Shown here: in pieces, positions 39,301 through 50,695 of the stretch
Layout: every line of letters starts with the position of its first letter
How positions within the stretch are numbered: position 1 is the first letter of the stretch
Source: Apostichopus japonicus
Taxonomy: Eukaryota > Echinodermata > Holothuroidea > Aspidochirotida > Stichopodidae
Direction of reading: 5' to 3'
Assembly: GCF_037975245.1 (NCBI RefSeq)
Contig: NC_092578.1
Coordinates: 19,381,321-19,445,320, forward strand
DNA: 64,000 bases
The notes under the pieces: generated by a model
What the model was told of the DNA's origin: nothing
What the model saw: only the letters and a program-made list of their open reading frames with translations
Databases searched by the model: none
Position numbers and translations under genes: made by a program

Positions 39301-42300
39301 ATTCCTTGGGTTGTTGCTAGATTTCCCATTCACAGACATGAAGAAATTGGTAAGTAATTTTATTGGAACCAAATCACATGACCCAGCACTTTTAGTTATC
39401 TCGTTTAACACCAGTTGTGATCCACTAAAAGTATCTCCTGAACTAAAAAAAACCTGCCGGGGTGGTTCATCTCTACAAACCTACCCGATCGCAAATGGTT
39501 AGCTATGATTTCAACTCATCTTGTTAGTATTGATGCCTTCATTTATACATTGAAGCTGTCACCTAGACACCTCTACAGGGTACTTTACTTCACCAGTATT
39601 AATCACTTGAAAACCATTCTTGACTTTTTCTCATCTTTTTATTATGGAAACCAATAAAGTAAAAGGCTTTAAATGAAAATTGTAAATACTAAGAAGAGTG
39701 AAAAATAGGAAGAAAGTAGAAAAGGGAAAAAAATTCACACACCGACTTCAAAAGGATTATGGCGTTCTGGTGAAATCACCATCTGCCGCCTTTTAGCTCT
39801 GTAGTCATCTTCTCTGTCAGCAATTGTGGGCCTCCTCGTCTCTGCAAACGGTTCAAAATCCTGTAAAACAAAAGAGAACGAAAAAAAGTCTTTAAACAAG
39901 ATCTCTGACTCTCCAATGAGAATTACAATTCCAAAACAGTTGAGAGTCACAAAGAACAGCCAATTGTCAAAAAAGATAGAAAAAGAAAATACACACACTC
40001 ACAAAGCTAGCTTTTCCTCAATTTAAATTGCAACAACTTTGCACAAACATACACAAAATAGCTGATTTAAAAGTTATTCACTTATCAACCCAATCTGAAT
40101 TTTACAGCCACAACTTACAAATGGTGCAAGAATTATCATTACAAAAAATTCTAGCAAGTGTCTTGTCAGCACTACATTGATTTTGTATGGATTGAGTCTT
40201 TACAAGTTCAAATTGCTTACCTTTGCTGCTTCTTGATTTTTACTGAACAGGGTGGATGGAGCAGTGTATGTGTTTTTACCCATCAGGGAGTTGGATGTGT
40301 CAACATCATCATCCTATAGTGAGTAATAAAAAGAGATAAGTCAAGATGAAAAGTCAATTATGATTGATAATGATGTACACAACAAGATAATCTGATTGCC
40401 AACTGCAATAAAATGAATGTTCCTCTTGCCTACATACCAGACATAAGGTGCAGAACATTTGACTAAATTTATACTGAATTCAAGTTCTTTGGTTCTAGAA
40501 TCTAAGAAAACTATGTCTCTTTATATGAAACTGACATTAAATATTTAGCAAGCTTACTGATCTTCCACGTTCAATGCCTTTGATTGCAGGTCTGACTTTA
40601 TACATGTTCTACAACATTAAGGCCATCATTCTTACTTAACAACATTTTTCATGGATATACCATATAACTTTTTTTTTCTTTTTTTTTCCTCCCTGCTTCT
40701 TCTTCTATTGGGGTGGGTGGGACTTATATACCTTAAACTTTAGTAATAAGTAAATCAATTAATTATAGAGGTTGGCCTGGAATTTATATATGCATTGCTT
40801 CTGCCAGGTCTCCCCTGCAGTGATAATTACATTGTAAATAAGATTGTTCTTGTGATGACTGTGTGTATACTTCAACATTTTGATGCTTCTGTACTATCTT
40901 CTATGTATTTTTTGTATTATCATCTTGCGGAAATAAAGAGAGAATAAACTGTCAGAATTGTGAGAACTACATGAGGTGTAATCAGCAAAGTAAACATCAA
41001 GATGGTCTTCATTTGACAAAGCAAGACTTGTAAGATGATTATGAAATCAAGATGGTATAACATTTACCTCATCTCCTTCATTAGCTGCAATAGATGTGTC
41101 ATATCCAAAAAATCTACTTCGTGGGGTCTTGGGTTCATAAATCTCTTGATCAAAGTGGCCAGCTTTGGCAAACTCAATTCTTTCTGCTTCTCTGGCTGCA
41201 CCATTGCTTTCTGCATTACTGGTATCTTTCAGGGCATTTGTCCGTGCTTGCAGTTCTTTAATTTGCTGCTCAATGGCTGGAATGAAAAGAAAGAAAGAAA
41301 GGAGAAATATAGTTATGTCATTGCTTGCACTGATTCTGAGGACAAACAAGCAGAACTAGTTTTAACTGATAATTATGATATCGAAATGTTGCAGTTGCAC
41401 CCTTTAATTCTACAGTTTGCACTGAATTTGTGATTTCTTTGTGGTACCATTCCAAACTGATTCTTTCCATTTCATGAACCTGTAAACTATGGCTAACCAG
41501 ATCGTGCAGAAATGAACTCACACAGCAGTGGTACTGGTAGACTACAACAATGTTAATTTGTTTGTGATTTGATTCGAGGAATAGGCTCAACGGAACATAT
41601 CTATTTTACCTGAAAATGGCATACCTAAAGTAATGTGAATATATTCCCTTAGGCCAACACACATGTGTTAGCCAACCTCAAAATAAAAACATTACTTGCA
41701 GTTGATCCTTGAAATCAGTATTTGTATCACGAATAATGGGTGCTGTTTTTGTTTCAAGGAAAACAAATGATGCTAACTTCCCATAGGCTACATAGGCCCA
41801 CAGACACTTGTAACATTAGGCTTTACCTACCAGTATATATAATACTAAGTATTATTTATAATGGACAGTGGTAGGTATAGCCTAATGTTACAAGTGCCTG
41901 TGCATAGGCTAAAAAAATGTATTTCACCAACTTTTGATTGTGACAAATATTACAATACAAAATAAAGCTCCCATGAACTAACAGTTCTTAACAAAGATGT
42001 CACCTGTGGATCGCTATGGCTAACTTGAAAATTTAAAATTGCATTACCCGTAACCTTAAAACAACCAAAAACACGAATGATTAGTCCTAGGCTCGATGTG
42101 TAGTTTCCATTACTAGGCCTACTATTACTAGCCTGTCACTTGTTTGGGCCTGTTAGTGTAGTGTTATTCCAAGCCTAGGCCTTACACAAGTTACAATCGT
42201 AACCTAGCCTAGGTTTTGTCCTTGTTCTATCCACCATCCACATACAAATAACATGAAGTGCAAATGAAGCGAAAGCATTGATGTCTGGACTACATGCTTG

Positions 42301-42379
42301 GTCATTTTATTCAATATTGAAGCTATTAAGAGTATAAATGAAATGATTAAGCACCTTCTCGCGAGGTCACGGCTGCCAT
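24315..42379 (-). CDS. SF3B1: Splicing factor 3B subunit 1 (SF3b155), U2 snRNP
   Basis: SF3B1 is the HEAT-repeat scaffold of SF3b that clamps the branch-point helix in the spliceosome. Twenty-two coding exons in transcript order: 42355-42379, 41068-41276, 40221-40313, 39743-39860, 36876-36949, 36347-36434, 35693-35787, 34935-35184, 34031-34410, 33573-33770, 32932-33213, 31604-31961, 31126-31271, 30701-30847, 30346-30471, 29273-29494, 28648-28830, 28058-28236, 27034-27219, 26075-26347, 25150-25366, 24315-24473. They total 4008 bases, 1335 residues (human 1304). The N-terminal third has RWDETP-type U2AF-ligand motifs ([24 protein letters not shown]) in TPGH-rich repeats. HEAT repeats follow from about residue 510. 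The region altered in human cancers ([18 protein letters not shown]) and the pladienolide-contact region (NRHEKVQ) are unchanged. Exon 1 has a weak donor, GTGCTT, so that exon is less sure. Confidence 0.96.
26779..27072. repeat. 49-bp minisatellite made from an SF3B1 exon-intron boundary
   Basis: There are exactly six 49-base copies. Read on the SF3B1 strand, each holds TACAGTCAACACATTC, the end of the coding exon (..GYIAKAIG) and the donor GTAAGT; copy 2 from the left has GCAAGT instead. The outermost copy at the right (27024-27072) is continuous with the real exon 27034-27219, so its donor at 27028-27033 is the coding-consistent one. Using any later donor would read ATC GGG TAA, an immediate stop. 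Confidence 0.95.
28571..28645. repeat. 15-bp tandem repeat in SF3B1 intron
   Basis: Units of GATGGTGATAAATAT and GAAGGTGATAAATAT repeat about four to five times, ending at the donor of the exon at 28648. Confidence 0.8.
29750..30225. repeat. 46-bp minisatellite in SF3B1 intron
   Basis: About ten copies of a 46-base unit beginning CAATAAGCTCAGCATTTCAA and ending TTACTAGGGG, with small substitutions (AAACTC, AATCTC, GTTGC/GTTCC). It lies between the exons at 29273-29494 and 30346-30471. Confidence 0.9.
32100..32338. mobile_element. hAT-type MITE (239 bp) in SF3B1 intron
   Basis: Perfect 13-base terminal inverted repeats CAGGGTTGTCACC/GGTGACAACCCTG are flanked by identical 8-base direct repeats ATCATTAT (32092-32099 and 32339-32346). 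An 8-base target duplication and CAGGG ends are hallmarks of the hAT superfamily. The interior is GC-rich (GCCGGGCGGCGCC), unlike the surrounding intron, and encodes no transposase. It is therefore non-autonomous, and the perfect ends suggest a fairly recent insertion. Confidence 0.88.
34599..34885. repeat. 26-bp minisatellite plus a 54-bp direct duplication in SF3B1 intron
   Basis: From 34599 to about 34790, roughly seven copies of CAAGCTTGTTGGGCAACC-ATTTAAGT repeat. They are followed by two copies of a segment starting TATTTCAGTCTCACCATTGG (about 34793 and 34847). All lie within the intron 34411-34934. Confidence 0.85.
35428..35640. repeat. SINE-like repeat in SF3B1 intron
   Basis: A tRNA 3'-half-like part with B box GGTTCGAGTCA (35464 on) is followed by a body with GTTAAATATGAATGTAAGAG and a terminal hairpin CCTGCTGGCAGG near 35617. 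The combination of a tRNA-like head and a conserved tail is typical of SINEs. No clear target duplication was found, and the left part appears truncated. Confidence 0.45.
41789..41911. repeat. Foldback element in SF3B1 intron 1
   Basis: Arms of about 40 bases (41789-41831 and 41871-41911) are inverted copies of each other around an AT-rich 39-base loop. The shared core is CACTTGTAACATTAGGCT. It could be a small palindromic MITE. Confidence 0.7.
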
Positions 42380-42864
42380 TTTGCTAGCGATAACTTTTGT
42401 GAGGCAAACGATTTGGTGCCGAGTGCATAATCACATAAGTTATAAATCAAATATCTGATTAATAAGGCAAAGTAGATTTCATTATAAAGAACTCTGTCAT
42501 TGAAAAGCTGTAAAATATTTTTTATTAATTTGATGATCGCTGCATCTAAGATCAATAAACTTGACGAAACCAGTTTTCGCACAGTGAACACAGAATTTAT
42601 GTGACACAGAATTTATGTGACAGTGACATGACATTGTTTGACCAATGACGTAACATACGCTATCGGCTTTAAGCAGATTTAGCTCTATAGCTAGCAGTTC
42701 TACCTTAAGTTTGGTTACCAAAACTAAATTAATCACGTAATTTTAGAAATTTACCGGCGAGTACGTGATTCCTGAGTTTGCCTGATGTTTGTTAATAGTA
42801 TCGTCTTCTAACCCAATTTTGTCAACTATTTTTTGTTGAAATAAACTATTTTAATGTAGATGTA
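42380..42864. promoter_or_regulatory. Bidirectional promoter region between SF3B1 and COQ10
   Basis: Only 485 bases separate the two start codons, which point away from each other, so both 5' UTRs and core promoters must fit here. The SF3B1 start, CAAAATGGCAGCC, resembles the YY1 motif AANATGGCGGC that often overlaps start codons of housekeeping genes. No clear TATA box was identified on either side. Confidence 0.6.
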
Positions 42865-45774
42865 ATGAATATGACGAATAAAGTTCTGACAGTTTTTTCA
42901 AGAAGATCGCTGCAATTACTTATTACAGAGACGAAACTGATCACAATTAGGTAAGGCCGGGGTAACTAAGACTAACCTTTATTACACTTAGGCTAGGCCT
43001 AAGTTAGATACAGAAACATTACGACCAACGTAAAATACTAAGAAATGTAAGACATTCACTGATTTATATCAGAAATGGCAGTATAGAATTGTCAACATGA
43101 AAAGAAGAAAATTTGAATTTCCAGCCAACAATAGAACTCTTTCCAAATACATTGCTCTGACTGCTGCAGTGTCTTTGCAAATTTGCCACATGTGTTCATT
43201 TTGGATTTGTGGAATTGGTACAGCTACTGTTGCTGTTGGTCAACTAAAATAATTGCTTTCATACAATGTTTTTAGGCACAATAACTTTCTTAGTCTCTGA
43301 AAGGTTGGTTTGTCTGTTTTATCCTCCAAGCAAGTATTTTGGAACATTAAATATGCTGTGTCTTCTTTATTGGCACAAAATTTCAGTCAATGTTCAATTT
43401 CATGTGTTGTTAATGAAGTTAGAAAATTGAATTTCCCACATGGTGGGCTCATAATTGCAGCACTTAAGGATTTGATGAACAATGTCTATATGAGCCTACG
43501 CAATGTACACTTGAGCAGAATTTGACCACAAAATGTCTGCTGTGTCAAGTTCTTTCGTACCCCTACATTGACACATTCGTCGATAAACTAACTGTAGTGT
43601 AGGACTATGAATACACTCATTGACTTTGGATGCTGTTTGCTATGCTCTGAGCCTCCAAGGTCAGGCAGGTCAGGTCCCAGAGGGTAGTGGTATTAAACTG
43701 AGGTAATTTTGGTTAGATTTAGGAAGTAAGATTTCCAAATTCCCAAAATATGTGCAAAACTGGGGGTAGGGTGTTAAAAGCTTGAAAAAAAAAAATTTGA
43801 CTCGCATATACCTGAAATGGATTTAAACTCATGAAATATGTAACTCTGCTTGACTGCAGAAAGTTTAGGTTGGCTGCTGTATCGTTGCTAGTAATATTTG
43901 AAGGTGCGTCAATTACGAAGCATTTACTATACACTTTGTATACAAGTTATTAAACCTTGAGTTAATTTCAAAGTAATTTTTAGGATAAAGGGAGAGTATC
44001 ATCAGAATGCAGTTGAAAAGCATTTCAATGTACTAACTATAATATTAACCATTAATTTATGGTGATTTTAAAATATATTTTCTCTTTCTTTCAGACCGAT
44101 ATGTTTCATGTGTGCTCGTGCTGTACATCACAAACTGTACAATGTCCATCCATGGAAAGTTAACCCTGTCTCAGTATCACACCGGAGTCTCTTTTCAATA
44201 CCAAACCCACTAAATAAAACAAAAGAATACTCAGAGAGAAAAGTTATTGGGTAAATTATATTTTTTTTCCCTTTCCATTATTAAATTAAGTATAACTAAC
44301 AGAATTTACTACTCCCCAGTGTTTCGCTATAAACAGTATCATGAGAAATAATACCTATTTTCCAACTATACTCGATTTGTATTTATATTTTTATTTACAG
44401 TCAGATATTTTACAGTCAGATATGGAATATTATAAGCAAAAAAAACTGAATTGTTCTTGTCAGAAAGTTAGTAGGATGGGATAGCAGCTGGGATGAGAGA
44501 TATAAATGCTGTATACACTTCTGTGAAGTTTTTCTTGGCAAACTTACTACATACACAACTTAGAGCAAAAGGCTCTCACTTGTGTTATTGCTAGCTTGTG
44601 TATATGGTTATGGTAATATATGTAAATTTCAATACCAGTGTTGGTAAGGGGATGCATCTAATTACTCCTAGAGCTACGATTTTTTTCTCTTTCAGGTACT
44701 CAATGCAGGACATGTATGAAGTAGTGTCAAATGTCGAAGACTACAAAGAATTTGTGCCTTGGTGCACACAGTCCAAGATAATACAAAGGAAGGCTGGACA
44801 CTTTAAAGCCCAGCTAGAAATAGGTTTTAATCCACTTGTAGAGAGATATACATCCACAGTGACATTAGCTAAACCACATCTTGTAAAGGTAAGTCACGTT
44901 AATAGTCATCAGTATTCCCTCTACATTATAATTGTTGGCTTCAACAAACCCAGGGCCACCCACCCCCCCCTTATTGGATCTGCCCTCTCCACTTTTCAGA
45001 CTTGACATATTTAGTTTGCATATGTATATATCCAAATGTCTGTTCAATAGATATAACCGTACTTTCTGCTAAGATCCATGTTTGCTTCCTTACATAATAC
45101 AGGCTGTCTGCACTGACGGCAGACTGTTTAATCATCTCATTACGATATGGAGGTTCTCTCCTGGAATCCGAGGCAAGCCAGACACGTGCACTGTAGATTT
45201 TGCTGTAAGTAGTTTCTTTATAAAGAAATTTATATTTTTGGTGATTGAAAGTGATTACCTCTATACTTCATACTGTGGTTATTAAGAAACAGACAATAAC
45301 CAGTTCAGATTTCTTGCAACAGCGTTGATTTTATTAATGAACGCGAGACACTTATGCACGTTTCTTTCAAACTTGTCGTTGGTAATGTCCTTCGTAGATA
45401 ACAACGGTGACACTAGGGCAGTGGGTCTTTTATAAGTATGGCGAGTGAGAGGTTGGATGTGAAGACGGAAGTGCCAGCAAACTGGAAGCGGGCCAGTGTT
45501 TGCAGTTAACCTTAACTTCTTGTCTCTTTATATCAACCCTGCTGCAGTCTGATCATTATTTCAAACCTATATCTACTTACCTCATTTTCTGGCCTTTGTT
45601 CAACAGGTTTCCTTTGAGTTTCGCTCTATCATCCACTCAAATTTATCTACTCTCTTCTTTGACGAAGTTGTGAAACAGATGGTGAAAGCCTTTGAAAAGC
45701 GAGCCGAGAAGCTCTATGGTCCCTCTGCGATGTTGAAAAGTAGCCCAGACTATTCTGTCATGAAGGACCTTTGA
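42865..45774 (+). CDS. COQ10: Coenzyme Q-binding protein COQ10, mitochondrial
   Basis: COQ10 is a START-fold protein of the inner mitochondrial membrane that binds coenzyme Q and supports its use in respiration. Five coding exons: 42865-42950, 44095-44250, 44696-44888, 45103-45204 and 45607-45774 (TGA). They sum to 705 bases, 234 residues, close to human COQ10A/B. Residues 1-75 are basic and poorly conserved, as expected of a transit region. The START core follows: [60 protein letters not shown] and [21 protein letters not shown]. It is the single COQ10 in this window, so neither the A nor the B paralogue name fits. It shares a short divergent promoter with SF3B1, as COQ10B does in humans. 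Start choice between the ATGs at 42865 and 42871 is open. Confidence 0.93.
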
Positions 45775-45946
45775 CATTAAGATATATCTAGGGCTTACTT
45801 TTAATTTAAATACGGTTGCACTCTGTGTGCCAAATCATGCTAGTTCATGTAATAATAAGCCTGCGTTTTAAGCGGTCATGCTGATCAGACGAACTAAATA
45901 TGTGGTGTCTGTATATTTTCCTGTTTATTTTGTATAGATAAAATAT

Positions 45947-45952
45947 ATTAAA
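45947..45952 (+). terminator. Candidate poly(A) signal of COQ10 (ATTAAA)
   Basis: The common variant ATTAAA lies 173 bases after the COQ10 stop in an AT-rich context. The next perfect AATAAA is much farther, at 46975-46980. Confidence 0.4.
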
Positions 45953-46361
45953 AGACTTTTATGAAGATAACGACTTTACATTTTATTAATTTCATATTTA
46001 TACAATATTAGTTATCTTTGAAGCAAATCACTATAGCTTGTTGCATCAGTGTGAGGTGATTACAAACAGATAATTTGATACTGACAAATTACTTTTAAAA
46101 GGTTTTTAAATTCAGGACTTGAAATACACCTGCTTACAGGAACAGCCAATTTTATTGTGGCATAACTGAAAGGATAACCATTCTTATTGCATTTTGAAAC
46201 CTTTGAAAGTGATATCAAATTAGCCTGTGTTAACCAATGTTACTAATGTAAAGCCTTCACAGAAAGACTGTTCATGTGATGATCCTCTATAACTAATAAT
46301 TTTGCTTCAATTGAGATATCGGTTTCAACCAACAAGTTGAACATGTACGTGGTGTAATTAA

Positions 46362-46515
46362 TGATCAATGATAGCATGTGATATGTGACTCGTGTATTAA
46401 AATTCAATGTTAGCAAGTGATATGTGTCTCATGTATTAAAATCCAATGATATTAAGTGACATGTGACATGTATTAAAATTCAATGATATTGAGTGATATG
46501 TGACGTGTAATCAAA
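46362..46515. repeat. Degenerate ~45-bp tandem repeat
   Basis: About three to four copies of a unit containing AATTCAATGATA, GTGATATGTGAC and GTGTATTAAAA, with small indels, follow the COQ10 3' end. Confidence 0.7.
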
Positions 46516-48776
46516 ATGTATAATTACAGTACTTATCATGTATCTAACTATAGGACCTCAATTTTAGGATAAAATAAAAGTGCTGTGAGTTTCCAGAAGT
46601 ACTCTCTAAGAGGTTCTGATGCTTCAAGTAATTTTCCAGACACCGAGGAGTCTAAAATTTAGGTGAAGCAAATTAAACGTCTTAGTTAGGAAAATTGTGT
46701 TGAAAATCGCTGTAAACTGTTTGTTTTTGGTTTAAGCATGTGTGACCATTATTTGACTGTCTAGCAGATTTGTGGACTAATGATGAGCCAATATAGCCTA
46801 GCCTAATATAGCAAGGCAAGGGCCTAAGTTTAGTTTGACCAGTAATTTGTTTCACATTATGCAATCAAATGATTTAAAGTATTTGACTTAGAACATGAAT
46901 TTCTAAGAGCATGACCTTTCACTAAACATGACGTTTACGTTATGCTCCTATACTTCTGGTTCACAATAAAGCAAGTACTAACTTTATGCTGGTGTTCTTT
47001 CAGTTTTTGTTGGCTCCTGTTGAAAGTTACTTAAATGTCTGCTTTGTGGATCAACAGATAACTTAGTAACCAACTGTGCCCCCCCCACTCCCCCCAATCA
47101 ACTTCCTGGCTAGACTTAATGACGGTACCCAGAGCACTCATCACTTGATTTGTGGCAAGACAAGCTAGATGGACATCAGTGACCCTTCACTACAAACTTT
47201 CCAGAGTTACAAAAGTACCTGGTCAAGAAATATTTGAATTCTAAAATGTGTTAGCAAGTGATAGAAATTCCTTTGAAGGCAAGGGGGAGGGGGTGGGTGG
47301 GATTGGATTTATCCTTTATGACTTTCTTCACTGTGAAATCTTTCCAGGGTATTAGCTTTTCAACTGGAGTTGCTTTGCATTGAGAAACACTGAGATTTAT
47401 GATAGGAATGAAGGTAAATCCAATAAAATAATCTGACAATTCTATTCCCCAATACCAGTTACAGAGACAGACAAAATAAATTTGTAGTGACTACGACAAA
47501 GATGCATTTAATTCCGTATATATATTTGCTACATATCACTATTGCTACCTTCTTCAAGACAAAATCATAACAATTAATAGAAAGAATGAGTACATCCCAA
47601 TTATGAAATGTCACCTCATTACAAAAAACAAACAAAAAAGTATACAAATGGCACATAATATGAATTATTGGGATAAAAATCATTTACTGGTTTCCTTTAA
47701 AAAAAAAATTAGTATTTTGAATTTCTCTAAAAATTTGTAAATAACGAACAAGGTTTTATTTTAAAGTCAGGCAATATTCGGTCACTAATTAATGGTCAAC
47801 CCATGTTTCAGTACTTTTTCAAAAGGAGGTAGTAACCCATTGACCACAACCAAACAGCTTGCAAGTTGTCTGAGGAGCCTGGGTGGTCACTTTTGTTGAA
47901 CTTTCTCTTTCTTTGTGATGGTAACAGAGACTACCAATCTGTACTGAAACATACGATGCAGGATTTTTTCAGGATTGAATGCATCAACACGGCCGTAATA
48001 CTTGGAATACTGTATGCAATTGAACAATAACAACATTCACACTCTGGGGTAATGCTGGGAATGTATGCAAACTGTACAATGACAACATTGACAGAAGGAA
48101 ATAAAGCCTCTAGAATGACTGGTTAACAAGGTATTTATCGTAGATATCGGCAGGAAAGCTGTAAAATCTAGGACGTCATTATTCTAAGTTAAGGCAAGCA
48201 TAGCAGCTAGACAGAGTGACCGTGTTTAAACGGTAATTAATATGCTGATTAATAAGTATTTAATATGCAGAAATTAAAAGTCAGAGACAGCTTTATTGAA
48301 ATGTTTGGACCATGGATGAGGTTGGAGTGGCAGTCGATTTGATTTCTGTTTTATACCATTTTTATTCCAGTGTGTGGCATCATCCTTGGCGGGGCCAAGA
48401 TAGATAGCCTGAAATTCAATTGCATGACATACTGCCCTGGATCAATTAGCATCACTATAAAGTCTGCAGTTAGTTTCAATTAGACAAGAATATTGTTCTC
48501 CTTATGAAAGAACATACTCTTCTCTTTTTATTAATTAATAAAAGGAGTACACAGCTGTGGGATATCAATTATAAATTATGCAATTTAAGCGTCTACTTTT
48601 GCTGCATGCATTCAAATTTTCTTTTAGTGTTAAAGCAAGATTAAAATCTTTACAAACCAGGGAAGGTGCAAAAAAAATACGGACGGTGAGAAGCAAAGGG
48701 GATGGCAAAATCGAACAAAAACTGTTCTTACGAATGATACTAAATGAATTTAGAGTGGTCTTCTAAAAAATATTTA

Positions 48777-48815
48777 GCCTCTGAAGAAGATCCTGCTAGG
48801 ATCGAAACGTCAGGC
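48777..48815 (+). other. Hammerhead-ribozyme-like core motif
   Basis: GCCT (48777-48780) pairs with AGGC (48812-48815) as a helix I. CTGAAGA (48781-48787) matches the conserved CUGANGA box. GATCC/GGATC (48789-48793 and 48799-48803) forms helix II around TGCTA, and GAAA (48804-48807) then C-GTC match the second conserved box and cleavage triplet. Against it, one A is bulged before helix II and helix III would have no loop, so cleavage as a monomer is unlikely. Such motifs are known at the ends of Penelope-like retroelements. Confidence 0.35.
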
Positions 48816-49044
48816 CAACTTACTTTTACACAAAAAATATTTACTTTAGAACAGCTCCTAAAGGAAAGTTTGTCTATTACTCAATGAATTATTTATCTTA
48901 AACATTTGTTTCTTTTTCACAGGTACTGTCAAGTAGAGAATTTGAAACCACAAAAAATTACGATACACAATGTTTTGAAAAGAGAATAAGAATATTTTTA
49001 AAATAAACATAAAATTAAACATTAATCACTTTTCAATGTGTTAA

Positions 49045-49455
49045 TAATTTGTAAGAAAATTAATTTGCCTTGACCTGTTGCTTCCCATAATCAATTGATA
49101 CTTCCTTTTATTTTTGTTGAAAACTTGAAATGAATTTTAGTTTCTTTATATTTCAAGCAATACCATTAAAATAGCCAAGAGTGATTAATACAACATTATT
49201 GGTTTCTATCTAATTTGGGGCCAATGAAATTTCTCAACATCATCTTGTCTGTCTAAAAGGCTCAAATAGTCTTCACATGATAAAACATTTCATTTGTCTT
49301 TAATTAGCTTGATTATTCCCAATTTTGAATGTTAACTGATATATATACTCAATTTGTTAAATAATTTGTAATAAAGTTAATTTGCCTTAACCTGTTGCTT
49401 CCCAAAATCAATTGACACTTCCTTTTAGTTTTTTTGGGAAAACTTTAAATGAATT
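49045..49455. repeat. 95-bp direct duplication, copies 316 bp apart
   Basis: Segments from about 49047 and 49363 share TTAATTTGCCTT-ACCTGTTGCTTCCCA-AATCAATTGA-ACTTCCTTTTA with about 90 percent identity by eye. Sequence between the copies is unrelated, so this may be two copies of one dispersed repeat. Confidence 0.6.
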
Positions 49456-50695
49456 TATGTGAACTAATATATATTTAAAGACATGTGTTGTACATAATTT
49501 TACGATACATAAGAATATCCTTACGGCCACAGCCATGTTAAAATGTTTTATGGGCACCAAAAGGTGACTGCACAGCCGCCATCTTGGCAATATCCAAAGG
49601 AGGACAGCACAAAATAAAAATCATCCATAAAGGGAACACTTTTGAGCGGGTTTAACTTTTTTGGAAAACATGGAAAAATAGCCCACTTGACTGTCGGATT
49701 TGATAAAGTTTTTTTTTTCTGAATAAATTAGAGTAAAAAATGATAGAAATCTTCTGACTTGCTGTTTTGTCAAGCAGGATACACAAAGGTGTGCAAACAT
49801 ATCTTTTCTATTTTTCACAGTAAAACCTGGAAAACCAGGCAAATTGAAACCAGAATTTATCCGGATAGGTAAGAAAATAAGTCAGGAATTGAAGTTTCTT
49901 TGTCTTTAGTATCCTCTGCCATTTTATTGTCCCTAAATGGAATATTGTGGTAAGGGTGTGTGGTTTGTAGTGTGAATTCAGCACTTTGAACTAGCCACAG
50001 TAATAATACTTTGTAAGAAAAGTCATTCAATAAAGCTAGAGTCAAGGCACAAAGACCAAAACAACAAGATACACTCTCAACCCCAACCAACCCCCAGACC
50101 CCTCCTCCCCCACCCCCCTTACATGACAACTGTCATTATTTAATCATGACAAAGAAGTATCAAAAGTCCCTTTGAAAGGGAAACTATACTACAATGAAGA
50201 ACTTTGGAAAAACTCAATAAGAGTGGTTTTGTTGTTTGCAGTGGCAAACCATGTTGCCATTTGTAAGTACTGATTTGTTGTGTCATAAAATAAAATGAGT
50301 GCGGCGTGATGCAATGAAGAGTGGTGCAATTAATGGACCTGGATAATCTCGGTGTTGGGATAAAGAGGTCTGGTTAATCCAGGTTTAACTGCATTGCTGT
50401 CTACAAGTGACATTAATGATTATCAACTTCACTTTTTAATGTCAGTATCAATCATAATTAATTGCACTTCTAACATTTGGAACAATTGCTAAGGGAAAGG
50501 ACTACCAACTAAATACACAGAGGTTGTTACACATAAAGAAGCAAAACAACTAAACGAATACAACCAGTTGTTAATTCGAACAAGAACCCCAAAACCACGA
50601 TTTTACTTTTAAAGTCCCCCGGATACTGAGATGAACTGGAAGAGAAGAAACAAGAGAGAAAGTGCTCCGTTAGGATAAGATATCATCCGTCTCTT

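Larger units (their letters stand above)
45775..50695. other. Convergent intergenic region between COQ10 and the sorcin-like gene
   Basis: No coding exon could be supported. It contains the COQ10 3' UTR, a degenerate tandem repeat (46362-46515), the hairpin motif at 48777-48815, a 95-base duplication (49045-49455) and the 3' flank of the sorcin-like gene. Two ATGGCGGCT/ATGGCTGTG starts read on the minus strand near 49540-49590 have frames too short to be called. Confidence 0.6.

Noticed and set aside
49408-49590. Minus-strand starts ATGGCGGCTGTG and ATGGCTGTGGCC with a possible GTAAGG donor
   Set aside because: The first frame closes after 13 codons. The second would be a four-codon exon with no identifiable partner.
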